From positions 62,001 to 126,000 of the forward strand of contig NZ_RBAL01000017.1 of NCBI RefSeq assembly GCF_003626535.1: DNA of 64,000 nucleotides, given 5' to 3'. Below the pieces are notes generated by a model. The model saw only the letters and a list, made by a program, of their open reading frames with translations, did not search any database and had not been told where the DNA came from. This document shows, piece by piece, positions 43,733 through 52,282 of the stretch. The DNA is from Streptomyces hoynatensis. GTDB taxonomy: Bacteria; Actinomycetota; Actinomycetes; Streptomycetales; Streptomycetaceae. Position 1 is the stretch's first letter, and every line of letters starts with the position of its first letter. Made by a program: the position numbers and the translations under genes.

Positions 43733-44361
43733 AGTGCCGCCCGCGGCGCTCCTCACGCCCGGCCGTGGGTCTGGCGCACCGGGCGCCCGGGCCGCCGGCG
43801 CTGGCCTACCGCACCGGGGTCCGCGTGCCAGGCCAGGACACGGCCATCGCACGGATCGCCGGCCGGCTGCTGCGCGGGCGTACCCCTGCCTCACTGCGGC
43901 CATCGTTGCTCGGCTTCGATCGCGCTCGCACTGGCGGTGTGCGCCGTGGACGTTCCCCGGCGACCCGACGGGACGCGGCCCTGCTGCTCGCCCGAACCGC
44001 CCCCGGCGGAGCAGCCCGGCAGTCCTCCGGCCGTCGCCAAGGAGGGGCCGGCTCGCGGCATCCCTCGCGGCCGACCGGAAGAAGCCGGCCCCGGCTCCGC
44101 GCCGTCCACCCCGCCTCCGGACGCCCCGGCCCGGCCTCGGCCTGCGCCCTGCGGCAAAGGTGCCTCCGCCGCCCGCTTCACACCGCCGCGCGCCAGAACC
44201 GTGAGCCGCCCGGCCGATCGGCCCGGCGGTGAGCAGGCGCCCCGGCGTCGGCGAGGGGGCCGGGGGCCCGTGCCGTCCTCTCCGGGTCCGCCCGGCCCGC
44301 GGCGTTCTCCATTCACGGTCAGGGTGGGGAGAGTTCGCGGTCGCGCCCGGAGGCGGGCGGC
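43733..44361. other. Gap with no supported gene
   Basis: About 630 bases between the mannosidase terminator and yjbQ. Several long frames exist on both strands, but they lack ribosome sites and look like G/C-driven openings. One plus-strand frame contains ALAYRTGVRVPGQDTAIA, which faintly recalls a regulator or kinase tail but is not enough to call. Confidence 0.45.
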
Positions 44362-44784
44362 TCAGCCCAGGAAGCTCAGGCGGACCTGGCGGGAGGAGTT
44401 GTCGACGTTGGTGTCGACGAGGCAGATCGACTGCCAGGTGCCGAGTTGCAGGCGGCCGCCGACGACCGGGAGGGTCGCGTGGGGGGCGAGCAGGGAGGGG
44501 AGAACGTGGTCGCGGCCGTGGCCCGGGTGGCCGTGGCGGTGGCGCCAGCCGGCGTCGGGGGGCAGGAGGTCCCGCAGGATCGCGAGGAGGTCCTCGTCGC
44601 TGCCGGAACCGGTTTCCAGGATCGCGATGCCCGCCGTGGCGTGCGGCACGAAGACGTTGAGCAGGCCGTCGGCTCCGGCGGCCGCCTCCGCCAGGAAGGA
44701 CTCGCACTGCCGGGTGAGGTCGGTGACGGACTCCCGCCCGCCGGTGGTCAGGTGGAGGACCGTGGTGTGAAAGGCGTCGCTCAT
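44362..44784 (-). CDS. YjbQ/UPF0047 family protein
   Basis: 140 residues from ATG 44784. The family signature is GLLNVFVPHATAGIAILETG, followed by RHRHGHPGHGRDHVLPSLLAPHATLPVVGGRLQLGTWQSICLVD residues with the conserved His cluster. YjbQ proteins bind a metal with these His and have weak thiamin phosphate synthase activity; their true role is unclear. It lies 27 bases downstream of the LacI regulator on the same strand, so it may be read with the rhaM-lacI unit. Confidence 0.88.
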   Translation of the reverse strand: MSDAFHTTVLHLTTGGRESVTDLTRQCESFLAEAAAGADGLLNVFVPHATAGIAILETGSGSDEDLLAILRDLLPPDAGWRHRHGHPGHGRDHVLPSLLAPHATLPVVGGRLQLGTWQSICLVDTNVDNSSRQVRLSFLG

Positions 44785-44811
44785 GGCTCCCACGCTACGA
44801 GTGCGCCGCGC

Positions 44812-45834
44812 TCAGCGCCTGGCGGCCAGGCTCGACTCGCGGACGATGAGCTCCGGGTCGAGGACGATCCGCTGGTGCTGGTGCGCGCCGGCCTGCTCGC
44901 TCGTCTCTTCCAGCAGCAGCTCGGCGGCCTGCCTGCCCATCCTGACCGCGGGCTGGCGCACCGAGGTGAGGGGTACGGCGGCGGCCGCGGCGAACTCGAT
45001 GTCGTCGTAGCCGACGAGCGCGACCTCGTCGGGCACCCGGACGTCGGCGGCGAACAGGGCCTGCAGGACGCCCAGGGCCAGCAGGTCGTTGGCGCAGAAG
45101 ACGGCGGTGGGCCGCGGGGTCATGGCCAGAAGCCTGGCCCCGGCCTCCCGGCCCGCCGTGACGTCGAGGCGTTCCGCCTCCAGGTGACGCAGCGTCGACT
45201 CGGGCAGTCCCGCCTCCGCGAGGGCGGCCACCGCGCCCTGCTTGCGGTCCTGGCACTGGGCGAGGGACATCGGCCCGCTGACGTAGGCCACCGTGGAGTG
45301 TCCCTGGCGCAGCAGGTGGCGGACGGCGAGGGTGCCGCCGAGGACGTCGTCCACCGAGACCGAGCAGCCCTCCGCGCTGGGCAGCACCCGGTCGACGAGG
45401 ACGAAGGGGATGCCGTGGCGGCGGAAGTCGGCGAGGTTGTGGCCGGACATGTCGGCCGGGGTGACCAGGACGCCGCGCACCCGCTGCTCGGCGAAGAGCG
45501 ACAGGTAGTCGGCCTCCTCCGAGGTGCTCTGCGCGCTGTTGCAGAGCATGACGCCCAGTTTGGCGGCCCTGGCCACCCGCTCCGCGCCGGTGGCGACGTC
45601 GACGAAGAAGGGGTTGGCCATGTCGAGCACCAGCAGGGCGATGATGCGGCTCTGCCCGGCGCGCAGCTGCCTGGCCGACTCGCTGCGGACGTAGCCGAGG
45701 GCGACGATGGCGGCCTGCACGCGTTCCCTGGTCTCCTCGGCCACCATCTGCGGGCGGTTGATCACGTTGGAGACCGTGCCCACGGACACCCCGGCGTGCC
45801 GGGCCACCTCTTTGATCCCCACCGTGTGCGCCAT
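44812..45834 (-). CDS. LacI-family regulator, probable rhamnose repressor
   Basis: 340 residues. The HTH reads GIKEVARHAGVSVGTVSNVINRPQMV (residues 6-31), followed by a hinge helix SARQLRAGQS and a periplasmic-binding-protein-like effector domain (RIIALLVLDMANPFFVDVATG, VLVDRVLP, ALVGYDDIEFAAAAAVPLTSVRQP). It is the second gene of the rhaM unit (75 bases after rhaM). Two LacI-type operators overlap the divergent rhaM and rhaI promoters, so it most likely represses the rhamnose genes and is relieved by L-rhamnose or a derivative. It would control its own transcript too. Confidence 0.9.
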   Translation of the reverse strand: MAHTVGIKEVARHAGVSVGTVSNVINRPQMVAEETRERVQAAIVALGYVRSESARQLRAGQSRIIALLVLDMANPFFVDVATGAERVARAAKLGVMLCNSAQSTSEEADYLSLFAEQRVRGVLVTPADMSGHNLADFRRHGIPFVLVDRVLPSAEGCSVSVDDVLGGTLAVRHLLRQGHSTVAYVSGPMSLAQCQDRKQGAVAALAEAGLPESTLRHLEAERLDVTAGREAGARLLAMTPRPTAVFCANDLLALGVLQALFAADVRVPDEVALVGYDDIEFAAAAAVPLTSVRQPAVRMGRQAAELLLEETSEQAGAHQHQRIVLDPELIVRESSLAARR

Positions 45835-45908
45835 GGCGTGCCCCGTTCCGTCTCGTTACGCTCCTGTACGCCGCCGGGACATGGTAGTCACCGGCCGGAA
45901 GGGCGCCC

Positions 45909-46229
45909 TCACGCCAGGTGGAAGACCTCGGTGAGCGGCTTCATCGCCTCGTCGGGCCTGGCGCCGTCGAGGGACTCGAAGAAGTCCGCCATCTCCGCCT
46001 GCCAGCGGGCGTTGACCTCGGTGGCCGCCATGGCCTCCTGGGCGGCGGCGAAGTCCTCCGTCTCCAGGTAGCCCACCAGCAGGCCGTCCTCCCGCAGGAA
46101 GAGGGAGTAATTGTGCCAGCCCGTGGCGGAGAGGGCCTCCTGCATCTCCGGCCAGACCGACTCGTGGCGCCGGCGGTACTCCTCGAGCCGGTCCTGGCGG
46201 ACCTTGAGCAGAAAACACACCCGCTGCAC
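45909..46229 (-). CDS. rhaM: L-rhamnose mutarotase
   Basis: 106 residues. Family features: QRVCFLLKVRQDRLEEYRRRHESVWPEM (with the conserved His), HNYSLFLREDGLLVGYLE and ARWQAEMADFFESLDG. It interconverts alpha- and beta-L-rhamnose so that the right anomer reaches the isomerase. It is the first gene of the leftward transcript, under a promoter with a LacI-type operator. Confidence 0.94.
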   Translation of the reverse strand: MQRVCFLLKVRQDRLEEYRRRHESVWPEMQEALSATGWHNYSLFLREDGLLVGYLETEDFAAAQEAMAATEVNARWQAEMADFFESLDGARPDEAMKPLTEVFHLA

Positions 46230-46238
46230 GACGCCTCC

Positions 46239-46292
46239 TGAAAGGTTTCACGACCGGTGGGCAAGCTAGCCACGGGCCGGGTTCAGCGTCAA
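46239..46292 (-). promoter_or_regulatory. rhaM promoter with LacI-type operator
   Basis: On the minus strand: -35 TTGACG (46292-46287), an 18-base spacer, -10 TAGCTT (46268-46263), then the operator TGAAACCTTTCA (46250-46239; 10 of 12 positions symmetric) just downstream of the expected start and 10 bases before the rhaM ATG. The operator has LacI-family half-sites. Confidence 0.7.
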
Positions 46293-46404
46293 GATCCGCG
46301 TTGTCCCGCGCGCCGTGGGCGCGGGGCGGCGCGGGCGGGGCGCGAGGCGGGGGGTGCGCGCCGGATTCCGGCATCCTTCCTGCGGGTTCTCGCCTGCGCT
46401 CACC

Positions 46405-46453
46405 TTGACAGCACCCCGCGTGGCTTTTAGCTTCGCAGTGGTGAAACGATTCA
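46405..46453 (+). promoter_or_regulatory. rhaI promoter with LacI-type operator
   Basis: TTGACA (46405-46410), a 17-base spacer and TAGCTT (46428-46433) form a near-consensus vegetative promoter. The operator TGAAACGATTCA (46442-46453; central CG, 10 of 12 positions symmetric) begins at about +2 to +3, an ideal blocking position. The same -10 and half-sites occur in the divergent rhaM promoter. Confidence 0.75.
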
Positions 46454-46489
46454 TAACGTACGTTGCGCACCCCCGGGAGCCGTGATCGC

Positions 46490-47650
46490 ATGACCGCCCC
46501 ATCCGCCGTCAAGGCGGCCTTGACCTCGCAGGCAATCGAGACCCCTTCGTGGGCCTACGGAAACTCCGGCACCCGCTTCAAGGTGTTCGCCCAGCAGGGG
46601 GTTCCGCGCAGCCCCCAGGAGAAGCTCGACGACGCCGCCCAGGTCCACCGGTTCACCGGCGTGGCGCCCACCGTCGCCCTGCACATCCCGTGGGACAAGG
46701 TCGACGACTACGCGGCGCTCGCCGCCTACGCCGAGGAGCGCGGGCTGCGGCTCGGCGCCATCAACTCCAATGTCTTCCAGGACGACGACTACAAGCTGGG
46801 CAGCGTGTGCCACCCGGACGCGGCGGTGCGGCGCAAGGCCCTGGGCCACCTGCTTGAGTGCGTCGACATCATGGACGCCACCGGCTCCCGCGACCTGAAG
46901 CTGTGGTTCTCCGACGGCACCAACTACCCCGGCCAGGACGACATCCGCGCCCGCCAGGACCGGCTGGCCGAGGCCCTGTCCGCGGTCTACGAGCGGCTGG
47001 GCGACGACCAGCGGATGCTGCTCGAGTACAAGTTCTTCGAGCCCGCCTTCTACACCACGGACGTGCCCGACTGGGGAACGGCCTACGCCCACTGCCTGAA
47101 GCTCGGCCCCAAGGCGCAGGTCGTCGTCGACACCGGGCACCACGCCCCCGGCACCAACATCGAGTTCATCGTCGCGCTGCTGCTGCGGGAGGGGAAGCTC
47201 GGCGGCTTCGACTTCAACTCCCGCTTCTACGCCGACGACGACCTGATGGTCGGGGCGGCCGACCCGTTCCAGCTGTTCCGCATCATGTACGAGGTGGTGC
47301 GCGGCGGCGGGCTCACGCCGGACGTGGCCTTCATGCTCGATCAGTGCCACAACATCGAGCCGAAGATCCCGGCCATCATCAGGTCGGTGATGAACGTCCA
47401 GGAGGCCACGGCCAAGGCGCTGCTCGTGGACCGGGAGGCGCTGGCCGCGGCGCAGGCCGCCGGGGACGTGCTCGGCGCCAACGCCGTGCTGATGGACGCC
47501 TACAACACGGACGTCCGCCCGCTGCTCGCCGAGGTGCGCCAGGAGCAGGGACTCGACCCCGACCCGGTCGCGGCCTACGGCCGCTCGGGCTGGGCGGAAC
47601 GCATCGTCGCCGAGCGGGTCGGCGGCCGGCAGGCGGGCTGGGGGGCCTGA
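46490..47650 (+). CDS. rhaI: L-rhamnose isomerase
   Basis: 386 residues from ATG 46490. It is of the Pseudomonas stutzeri RhaI type rather than E. coli RhaA: WAYGNSGTRFKVFAQQGVPR, VALHIPWDKVDDY, LGAINSNVFQDDDYKLGS, LLEYKFFEPAFY, VVDTGHHAPGTNIEFIVA and FDFNSRFYADDDLMVGA carry the metal-binding Glu, Asp and His of the xylose-isomerase-like barrel. It converts L-rhamnose to L-rhamnulose. The next gene starts 4 bases after its stop. Confidence 0.95.
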   Translation: MTAPSAVKAALTSQAIETPSWAYGNSGTRFKVFAQQGVPRSPQEKLDDAAQVHRFTGVAPTVALHIPWDKVDDYAALAAYAEERGLRLGAINSNVFQDDDYKLGSVCHPDAAVRRKALGHLLECVDIMDATGSRDLKLWFSDGTNYPGQDDIRARQDRLAEALSAVYERLGDDQRMLLEYKFFEPAFYTTDVPDWGTAYAHCLKLGPKAQVVVDTGHHAPGTNIEFIVALLLREGKLGGFDFNSRFYADDDLMVGAADPFQLFRIMYEVVRGGGLTPDVAFMLDQCHNIEPKIPAIIRSVMNVQEATAKALLVDREALAAAQAAGDVLGANAVLMDAYNTDVRPLLAEVRQEQGLDPDPVAAYGRSGWAERIVAERVGGRQAGWGA

Positions 47651-47654
47651 GGCG

Positions 47655-49793
47655 ATGACGAACGACGACAAGGCGAACACGGCGAACACGGCGAACACGG
47701 CGAACACGGCGAACACGGCACACAAGACGCACGAGGCGAACGAGGCCGCGGGCGCGGAGTTGCACCCGGTGGTCGCGGAACTCCTCGCGCGCTCCCACCG
47801 GCTGGGCGCCGACCCGCGCAACACGAACTACGCGGGTGGCAACACCTCGGCCAAGGGCACCGCCCCCGACCCGGTGACCGGCGAGGAGGTGGAGCTGGTG
47901 TGGGTCAAGGGCTCGGGTGGCGACCTGGGCACGCTGCGGCCCGAGGGCCTGGCCGCGCTGCGCCTCGACCGGCTGCGCGCGCTGCGCGAGACCTACCCCG
48001 GGGTCGAGCGCGAGGACGAGATGGTCGCCGCGTTCGACTACTGCCTGCACGGCAAGGGCGGGGCTGCCCCCTCCATCGACACCGCGATGCACGGCCTGGT
48101 GAACGCCGCCCACGTCGACCACCTGCACCCGGACTCCGGCATCGCGCTCGCCTGCGCGGCCGACGGCGAGGCGCTGACCAAGGAGTGCTTCGGCAACCGC
48201 GTGGTGTGGGTGCCCTGGCGGCGGCCCGGCTTCCAGCTCGGCCTGGACATCGCGGCGGTCCAGCGGGCCAACCCGGACGCGATCGGCTGCGTGCTCGGCG
48301 GCCACGGCATCACCGCCTGGGGCGCCACGAGCGAGGAGTGCGAGCGGAACTCACTCGACATCATCCGCACGGCGGAGGCCTTCCTGGCCGAGCGGGGCAG
48401 GCCGGAGCCGTTCGGGCCGGTGCGGGAGGGCTTCGAGCCGCTGCCCGAGGAGGAGCGGCGGGCCAGGGCCGCGGCGCTGGCCCCGGCGATCCGGGCGCTT
48501 GCCTCGGCCGACCGGCCGCAGGTGGGCCACTTCAACGACGCCGAGGTGGTGCTGGACTTCCTCTCCCGCGCCGGGCACCCGCGGCTCGCGGCGCTCGGCA
48601 CCTCGTGCCCCGACCACTTCCTGCGCACCAAGGTCCGCCCGCTGGTGCTCGACCTGCCGCCGGCGGCGCCGCTTGAGGAGGCCGTGGCGCGGCTGAAGGA
48701 GCTGCACGCGGAGTACCGCGCGGAGTACGCGGCCTACTACGCGCGGCACGCCGCCCCCGACTCGCCGCCCATGCGCGGCGCGGACCCGGCGATCGTGCTG
48801 GTGCCGGGCGTGGGCATGTTCTCCTTCGGCAAGGACAAGCAGACGGCGCGCGTGGCGGGCGAGTTCTACGTCAACGCGATCAACGTGATGCGGGGCGCCG
48901 AGGCCGTCTCCTCCTACTCCCCCATCGAGGAGTCGGAGAAGTTCCGCATCGAGTACTGGGAGCTGGAGGAGGCGAAGCTGCGGCGGATGCCTCCGCCCAA
49001 GCCGCTGGCGACCCGGATCGCGCTGGTGACCGGCGCCGGCTCGGGGATCGGCCGGGCGGTGGCGCACCGGCTGGCCGCCGAGGGCGCCTGCGTGGTGGTG
49101 GCGGACGTCAACGCCGAGGCGGCCGGGCAGGTGGCCGAGGAGCTGGGCGGCCCGGACCGGGCGGTGCCGGTGGCGGTGGACGTCACCTCGGAGGAGCAGA
49201 TCGCGGCGGCCTTCCGGGAGGCGCTGCTGGCGTTCGGCGGGGTCGACCTGGTGGTCAACAACGCGGGCATCTCCATCTCCAAGCCGCTGCTGGAGACCAC
49301 GGCGCGGGACTGGGACCTGCAGCACGCCATCATGGCGCGCGGCTCGTTCCTGGTCTCCCGGGAGGCGGCCCGGGTGATGACCGAGCAGGGCCTGGGCGGC
49401 GACATCGTCTACATCTCCTCGAAGAACGGCGTCTTCGCCGGCCCCAACAACATCGCCTACGGGGCCACGAAGGCGGACCAGGCCCACCAGGTGCGGCTGC
49501 TCGCGGCGGAGCTCGGCGAGCACGGCATCCGGGTCAACGGCATCAACCCCGACGGGGTGGTGCGGGGTTCCGGCATCTTCTCCGGCGGCTGGGGCGCCAA
49601 GCGGGCCGCGGTCTACGGGGTGCCGGAGGAGAAGCTCGGCGAGTACTACGCGCAGCGCACGCTGCTGAAGCGGGAGGTGCTCCCCGAGCACGTGGCGAAC
49701 GCCGTGTTCGCGCTGACGGGCGGCGACCTCAGCCACACGACGGGGCTGCACATTCCCGTCGACGCGGGCGTGGCCGCCGCGTTCCTGCGCTGA
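47655..49793 (+). CDS. Fused rhamnulose-1-phosphate aldolase / L-lactaldehyde dehydrogenase (RhaE-RhaW type)
   Basis: 712 residues. The N-terminal class II aldolase half (about 25-430) has NTNYAGGNTSAKG, DHLHPDSGIAL (zinc His pair) and VLGGHGITAWG (third His). The C-terminal SDR half has GAGSGIG at 460-466, VVNNAGISIS, IVYISSKNG and the catalytic Y602-x3-K606. Together they cleave rhamnulose-1-phosphate to DHAP and L-lactaldehyde and oxidise the aldehyde to L-lactate. The N-terminus carries five exact ANT repeats encoded by a 9-base tandem repeat, outside the conserved fold. Confidence 0.93.
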   Translation: MTNDDKANTANTANTANTANTAHKTHEANEAAGAELHPVVAELLARSHRLGADPRNTNYAGGNTSAKGTAPDPVTGEEVELVWVKGSGGDLGTLRPEGLAALRLDRLRALRETYPGVEREDEMVAAFDYCLHGKGGAAPSIDTAMHGLVNAAHVDHLHPDSGIALACAADGEALTKECFGNRVVWVPWRRPGFQLGLDIAAVQRANPDAIGCVLGGHGITAWGATSEECERNSLDIIRTAEAFLAERGRPEPFGPVREGFEPLPEEERRARAAALAPAIRALASADRPQVGHFNDAEVVLDFLSRAGHPRLAALGTSCPDHFLRTKVRPLVLDLPPAAPLEEAVARLKELHAEYRAEYAAYYARHAAPDSPPMRGADPAIVLVPGVGMFSFGKDKQTARVAGEFYVNAINVMRGAEAVSSYSPIEESEKFRIEYWELEEAKLRRMPPPKPLATRIALVTGAGSGIGRAVAHRLAAEGACVVVADVNAEAAGQVAEELGGPDRAVPVAVDVTSEEQIAAAFREALLAFGGVDLVVNNAGISISKPLLETTARDWDLQHAIMARGSFLVSREAARVMTEQGLGGDIVYISSKNGVFAGPNNIAYGATKADQAHQVRLLAAELGEHGIRVNGINPDGVVRGSGIFSGGWGAKRAAVYGVPEEKLGEYYAQRTLLKREVLPEHVANAVFALTGGDLSHTTGLHIPVDAGVAAAFLR
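47672..47716 (+). repeat. Five exact copies of a 9-base unit inside rhaEW
   Basis: GGCGAACAC is repeated five times without change (45 bases), then decays to GGCACACAAG. It encodes ANT-ANT-ANT-ANT-ANT near residue 7 of the aldolase-dehydrogenase. Because the unit is 9 bases, gain or loss of copies keeps the frame. It is the kind of tract that varies between strains. Confidence 0.9.
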
Positions 49794-49799
49794 GCGGCC

Positions 49800-49853
49800 G
49801 GCCGGGGGAGGGCACGCGGCGGGCCGCCGGCGGCGGGCGCCCCTCCCCCGGCC
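49800..49853. terminator. Hairpin between rhaEW and rhaB
   Basis: GGCCGGGGGAGGG (49800-49812) and CCCTCCCCCGGCC (49841-49853) are exact 13-base arms; the loop itself is G/C-rich and self-complementary. It starts just after the rhaEW stop and may reduce readthrough into rhaB-lutABC, or set a ratio between the two parts of the operon. Confidence 0.55.
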
Positions 49854-49860
49854 GCCGCCG

Positions 49861-49951
49861 TCCGCCCTCCGTCCCGCCGCCTTTTCGCCTTTTCCCCCTT
49901 TTCCGCTTTCCCCATTTTCCCCGTTTTTGCCGTTTCCCGTTCGCCGTTTCC
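49861..49951 (+). repeat. Pyrimidine-rich low-complexity tract before rhaB
   Basis: About 90 bases of almost pure C/T on the plus strand, built from degenerate units such as CGCCTTTT, CCGCTTT and CCCCATTTT. Such strand-asymmetric tracts are unusual in this G/C-mixed genome. It follows the hairpin at 49800 and ends 19 bases before the rhaB GTG. Confidence 0.7.
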
Positions 49952-49970
49952 GACCACGCAGAGGTGAGCC

Positions 49971-51470
49971 GTGTCCCCGTCCGCTTCAGGCAGCGCCGCC
50001 CTTACGTTCGCCGCGGTGGACCTCGGCGCCTCCAACGGGCGGGTGATGCTCGGCTCCGTGGGGGACGGCACGGTCGCGCTGCGTGAGGCGCACCGCTTCC
50101 CGAACCGGCCGGTGCGGGTGAACGGGACACTGCACTGGGACATCCTCGCCCTCCACCGCGGGGTCCTCGACGGGCTGCGGGAGGCGGGGCGCGCCGCGGG
50201 CGGGCTCGCCGGCGTCGGGATCGACTCCTGGGCGGTGGACTACGGGCTGCTCGACGCCTCGGGCGCCCTGCTGGGCAATCCGGTGCACTACCGGGACGAG
50301 CGCACCCGCGGCGCGGACCTGCGGGTGGCCGAGGTGCTGTCCCCGGCCGAGCTGTACGAGGCCACCGGGCTGCAGCACCTGCCGTTCAACACCGTCTACC
50401 AGCTGGTCGCCGCCCGGGGCAGCGCGCAGCTGGCCGCGGCGCGCCGCCTGCTGCTGATCCCCGACCTGATCGCGTACTGGCTGACGGGCGAGGAGGGGAC
50501 CGAACTCACCAACGCCTCCACCACGCAGCTGATCGACCCGCGCACCCGCGACTGGTCCCCGGTGGTGGCCGGGCGGCTCGGGATCGACCTGGGCCTGTTC
50601 CCTCCCCTGCGCCACCCGGGCGATCCGGCGGGGGCGCTGCTGCCCGAGGTGCTGGCCGAGGCCGGCCTGGCCGGGCCGGTGCCGGTGACCGCGGTGGGCT
50701 CCCACGACACGGCCTCCGCCGTGGCGGGGATACCCGCGGCCGGGGAGCGTTTCGCCTACATCGCCACGGGGACCTGGTCGCTGGCCGGGATGGAGCTGGA
50801 CGCCCCCGTGCTGGGCGAGGAGAGCAGGCGCGCCAACTTCACCAACGAACTCGGGGTGGACGGCACCGTGCGCTACCTGCGTAACATCATGGGGCTTTGG
50901 CTGCTCCAGGAGTGTGTGCGCGAATGGTCGGCGGCGGACGGTCCGCGGGACCTGACGCCGCTGCTCGCCGACGCCGCACGCGCCGAGCCGCTGCGCTCCG
51001 TGGTGGACGCGGGGGACCCGGCGTTCATCGCGCCGGGAGGGATGCCCGAGCGGATCGCGCGGGCCTGCCGCGCGACCGGGCAGCCGGTGCCGCGCGACCC
51101 GGCGGAGACGGTGCGCTGCGTGCTGGACTCGCTGGCCCTGGCGCACCGCGCCGCGGTGGTGGCGGCGCAGCGGCTGTCGGGCCGGGAGGTGGACACGGTG
51201 CACATCGTGGGCGGCGGAGCGCGCAACGAGCTGCTGTGCCAGCTGACCGCGGACGCCTGCGGGCTGCCGGTGGTGGCAGGCCCGGCGGAGGCCGCGGCCC
51301 TGGGCAACGTCCTGGTGCAGGCGAGGGCGGCGGGCGCGGTGCACGGCGGGCTCGCGGAGCTGCGGGCCCTGCTGCGGGCCTGCCTTCCGCTGCGGCGCCA
51401 CGAGCCGGCCGGGGACCACACGGCCTGGGAGCGGGCGGCGGCCCGGATCGACCGCGGCGGGAAGGACTGA
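49971..51470 (+). CDS. rhaB: Rhamnulokinase
   Basis: 499 residues from GTG 49971 (GAGGTGA upstream). It is an FGGY carbohydrate kinase: AAVDLGASNGRVMLGSV (ATP phosphate 1), GIDSWAVDYGLLDASG, YQLVAARG, TNASTTQLIDPRTRDWS, GSHDTASAVAG and HIVGGGARNELLCQLTADA. It phosphorylates L-rhamnulose to the 1-phosphate substrate of RhaEW. lutA starts one base after its stop, so it is co-transcribed with lutABC. Confidence 0.95.
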   Translation: MSPSASGSAALTFAAVDLGASNGRVMLGSVGDGTVALREAHRFPNRPVRVNGTLHWDILALHRGVLDGLREAGRAAGGLAGVGIDSWAVDYGLLDASGALLGNPVHYRDERTRGADLRVAEVLSPAELYEATGLQHLPFNTVYQLVAARGSAQLAAARRLLLIPDLIAYWLTGEEGTELTNASTTQLIDPRTRDWSPVVAGRLGIDLGLFPPLRHPGDPAGALLPEVLAEAGLAGPVPVTAVGSHDTASAVAGIPAAGERFAYIATGTWSLAGMELDAPVLGEESRRANFTNELGVDGTVRYLRNIMGLWLLQECVREWSAADGPRDLTPLLADAARAEPLRSVVDAGDPAFIAPGGMPERIARACRATGQPVPRDPAETVRCVLDSLALAHRAAVVAAQRLSGREVDTVHIVGGGARNELLCQLTADACGLPVVAGPAEAAALGNVLVQARAAGAVHGGLAELRALLRACLPLRRHEPAGDHTAWERAAARIDRGGKD

Positions 51471-51471
51471 G

Positions 51472-52224
51472 ATGCGCGTCGCACTGTTCGTCACCTGTGT
51501 CAACGACACCCTCTATCCACGCACCGGGCAGGCGGTGGTCCGGCTGCTGGAGCGGCTGGGCGTGGACGTGGACTTCCCTGCCGTGCAGTCCTGTTGCGGG
51601 CAGCCCCAGTTCAACACCGGCTACCGGCACGAGACGGAGCCGCTGGTCCGCAGGTTCGCGCGGGCCTTCGAGGGCTACGACCACATCGTGGTGCCCTCGG
51701 GCTCCTGCGCGGCGATGGTCAGGGACAACTACCCGCGCATCGGCGCCAAGGCGGCGGCCGAGGGGCGCGGCGAGGAGCTGACGCGGCTGGCCGGCTCGGT
51801 GGTGCCGAGGACGTACGAGCTGACCGAGTTCCTCGTGGACGTGCTCGGCGTGACGGACGTCGGCGCGTACTACCCGCACACCGTGACGTACCATCCGACC
51901 TGCCACGGCCTGCGGATGCTCCGCCTGGGCGAGCGGCCGCTGCGGCTGCTGCGCGAGGTGCGGGGGCTGGAGCTGGTCGAGCTGCCGGGGGCCGAGGAGT
52001 GCTGCGGCTTCGGCGGGACCTTCTCGGTGAAGAACCCGGCCGTGTCGGCGGCGATGGGCGCGGACAAGGCCAGGCACATCGCCGAGACCGGGGCTGCGGC
52101 CGTCTGCACGGTGGACAACTCCTGCCAGATGCACATCGGCGGCACGCTCTCCCGGCTGGGCTCGCAGGTCCGGCCGGTGCACCTGGCGGAGATCCTGGCG
52201 AGCACGGAGGAGGAACCGTGGTGA
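51472..52224 (+). CDS. lutA: L-lactate oxidation complex subunit LutA
   Basis: 250 residues. CCG-domain protein: FVTCVNDTLYP, SCCGQPQFN, SGSCAAMV, YHPTCHGLRML and EECCGFGGTFSVKN hold the cysteines for iron-sulfur or heterodisulfide-type clusters. It is one of three subunits of the LutABC lactate:quinone-type oxidation complex. It follows rhaB by a single base, linking rhamnose breakdown to oxidation of the lactate it yields. Confidence 0.94.
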   Translation: MRVALFVTCVNDTLYPRTGQAVVRLLERLGVDVDFPAVQSCCGQPQFNTGYRHETEPLVRRFARAFEGYDHIVVPSGSCAAMVRDNYPRIGAKAAAEGRGEELTRLAGSVVPRTYELTEFLVDVLGVTDVGAYYPHTVTYHPTCHGLRMLRLGERPLRLLREVRGLELVELPGAEECCGFGGTFSVKNPAVSAAMGADKARHIAETGAAAVCTVDNSCQMHIGGTLSRLGSQVRPVHLAEILASTEEEPW

Positions 52225-52282
52225 GGGACGCCGAGGCGGTGGCACGCCCGCCGTTCGCGGGCCGGACGGCCGAGGAGGCCAG

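Noticed and set aside
43765..44232. Plus-strand frame with TGVRVPGQDTAIA, considered as a decayed LacI or kinase
   Set aside because: The resemblance is limited to a dozen residues, no other LacI motif follows and no ribosome site precedes it.
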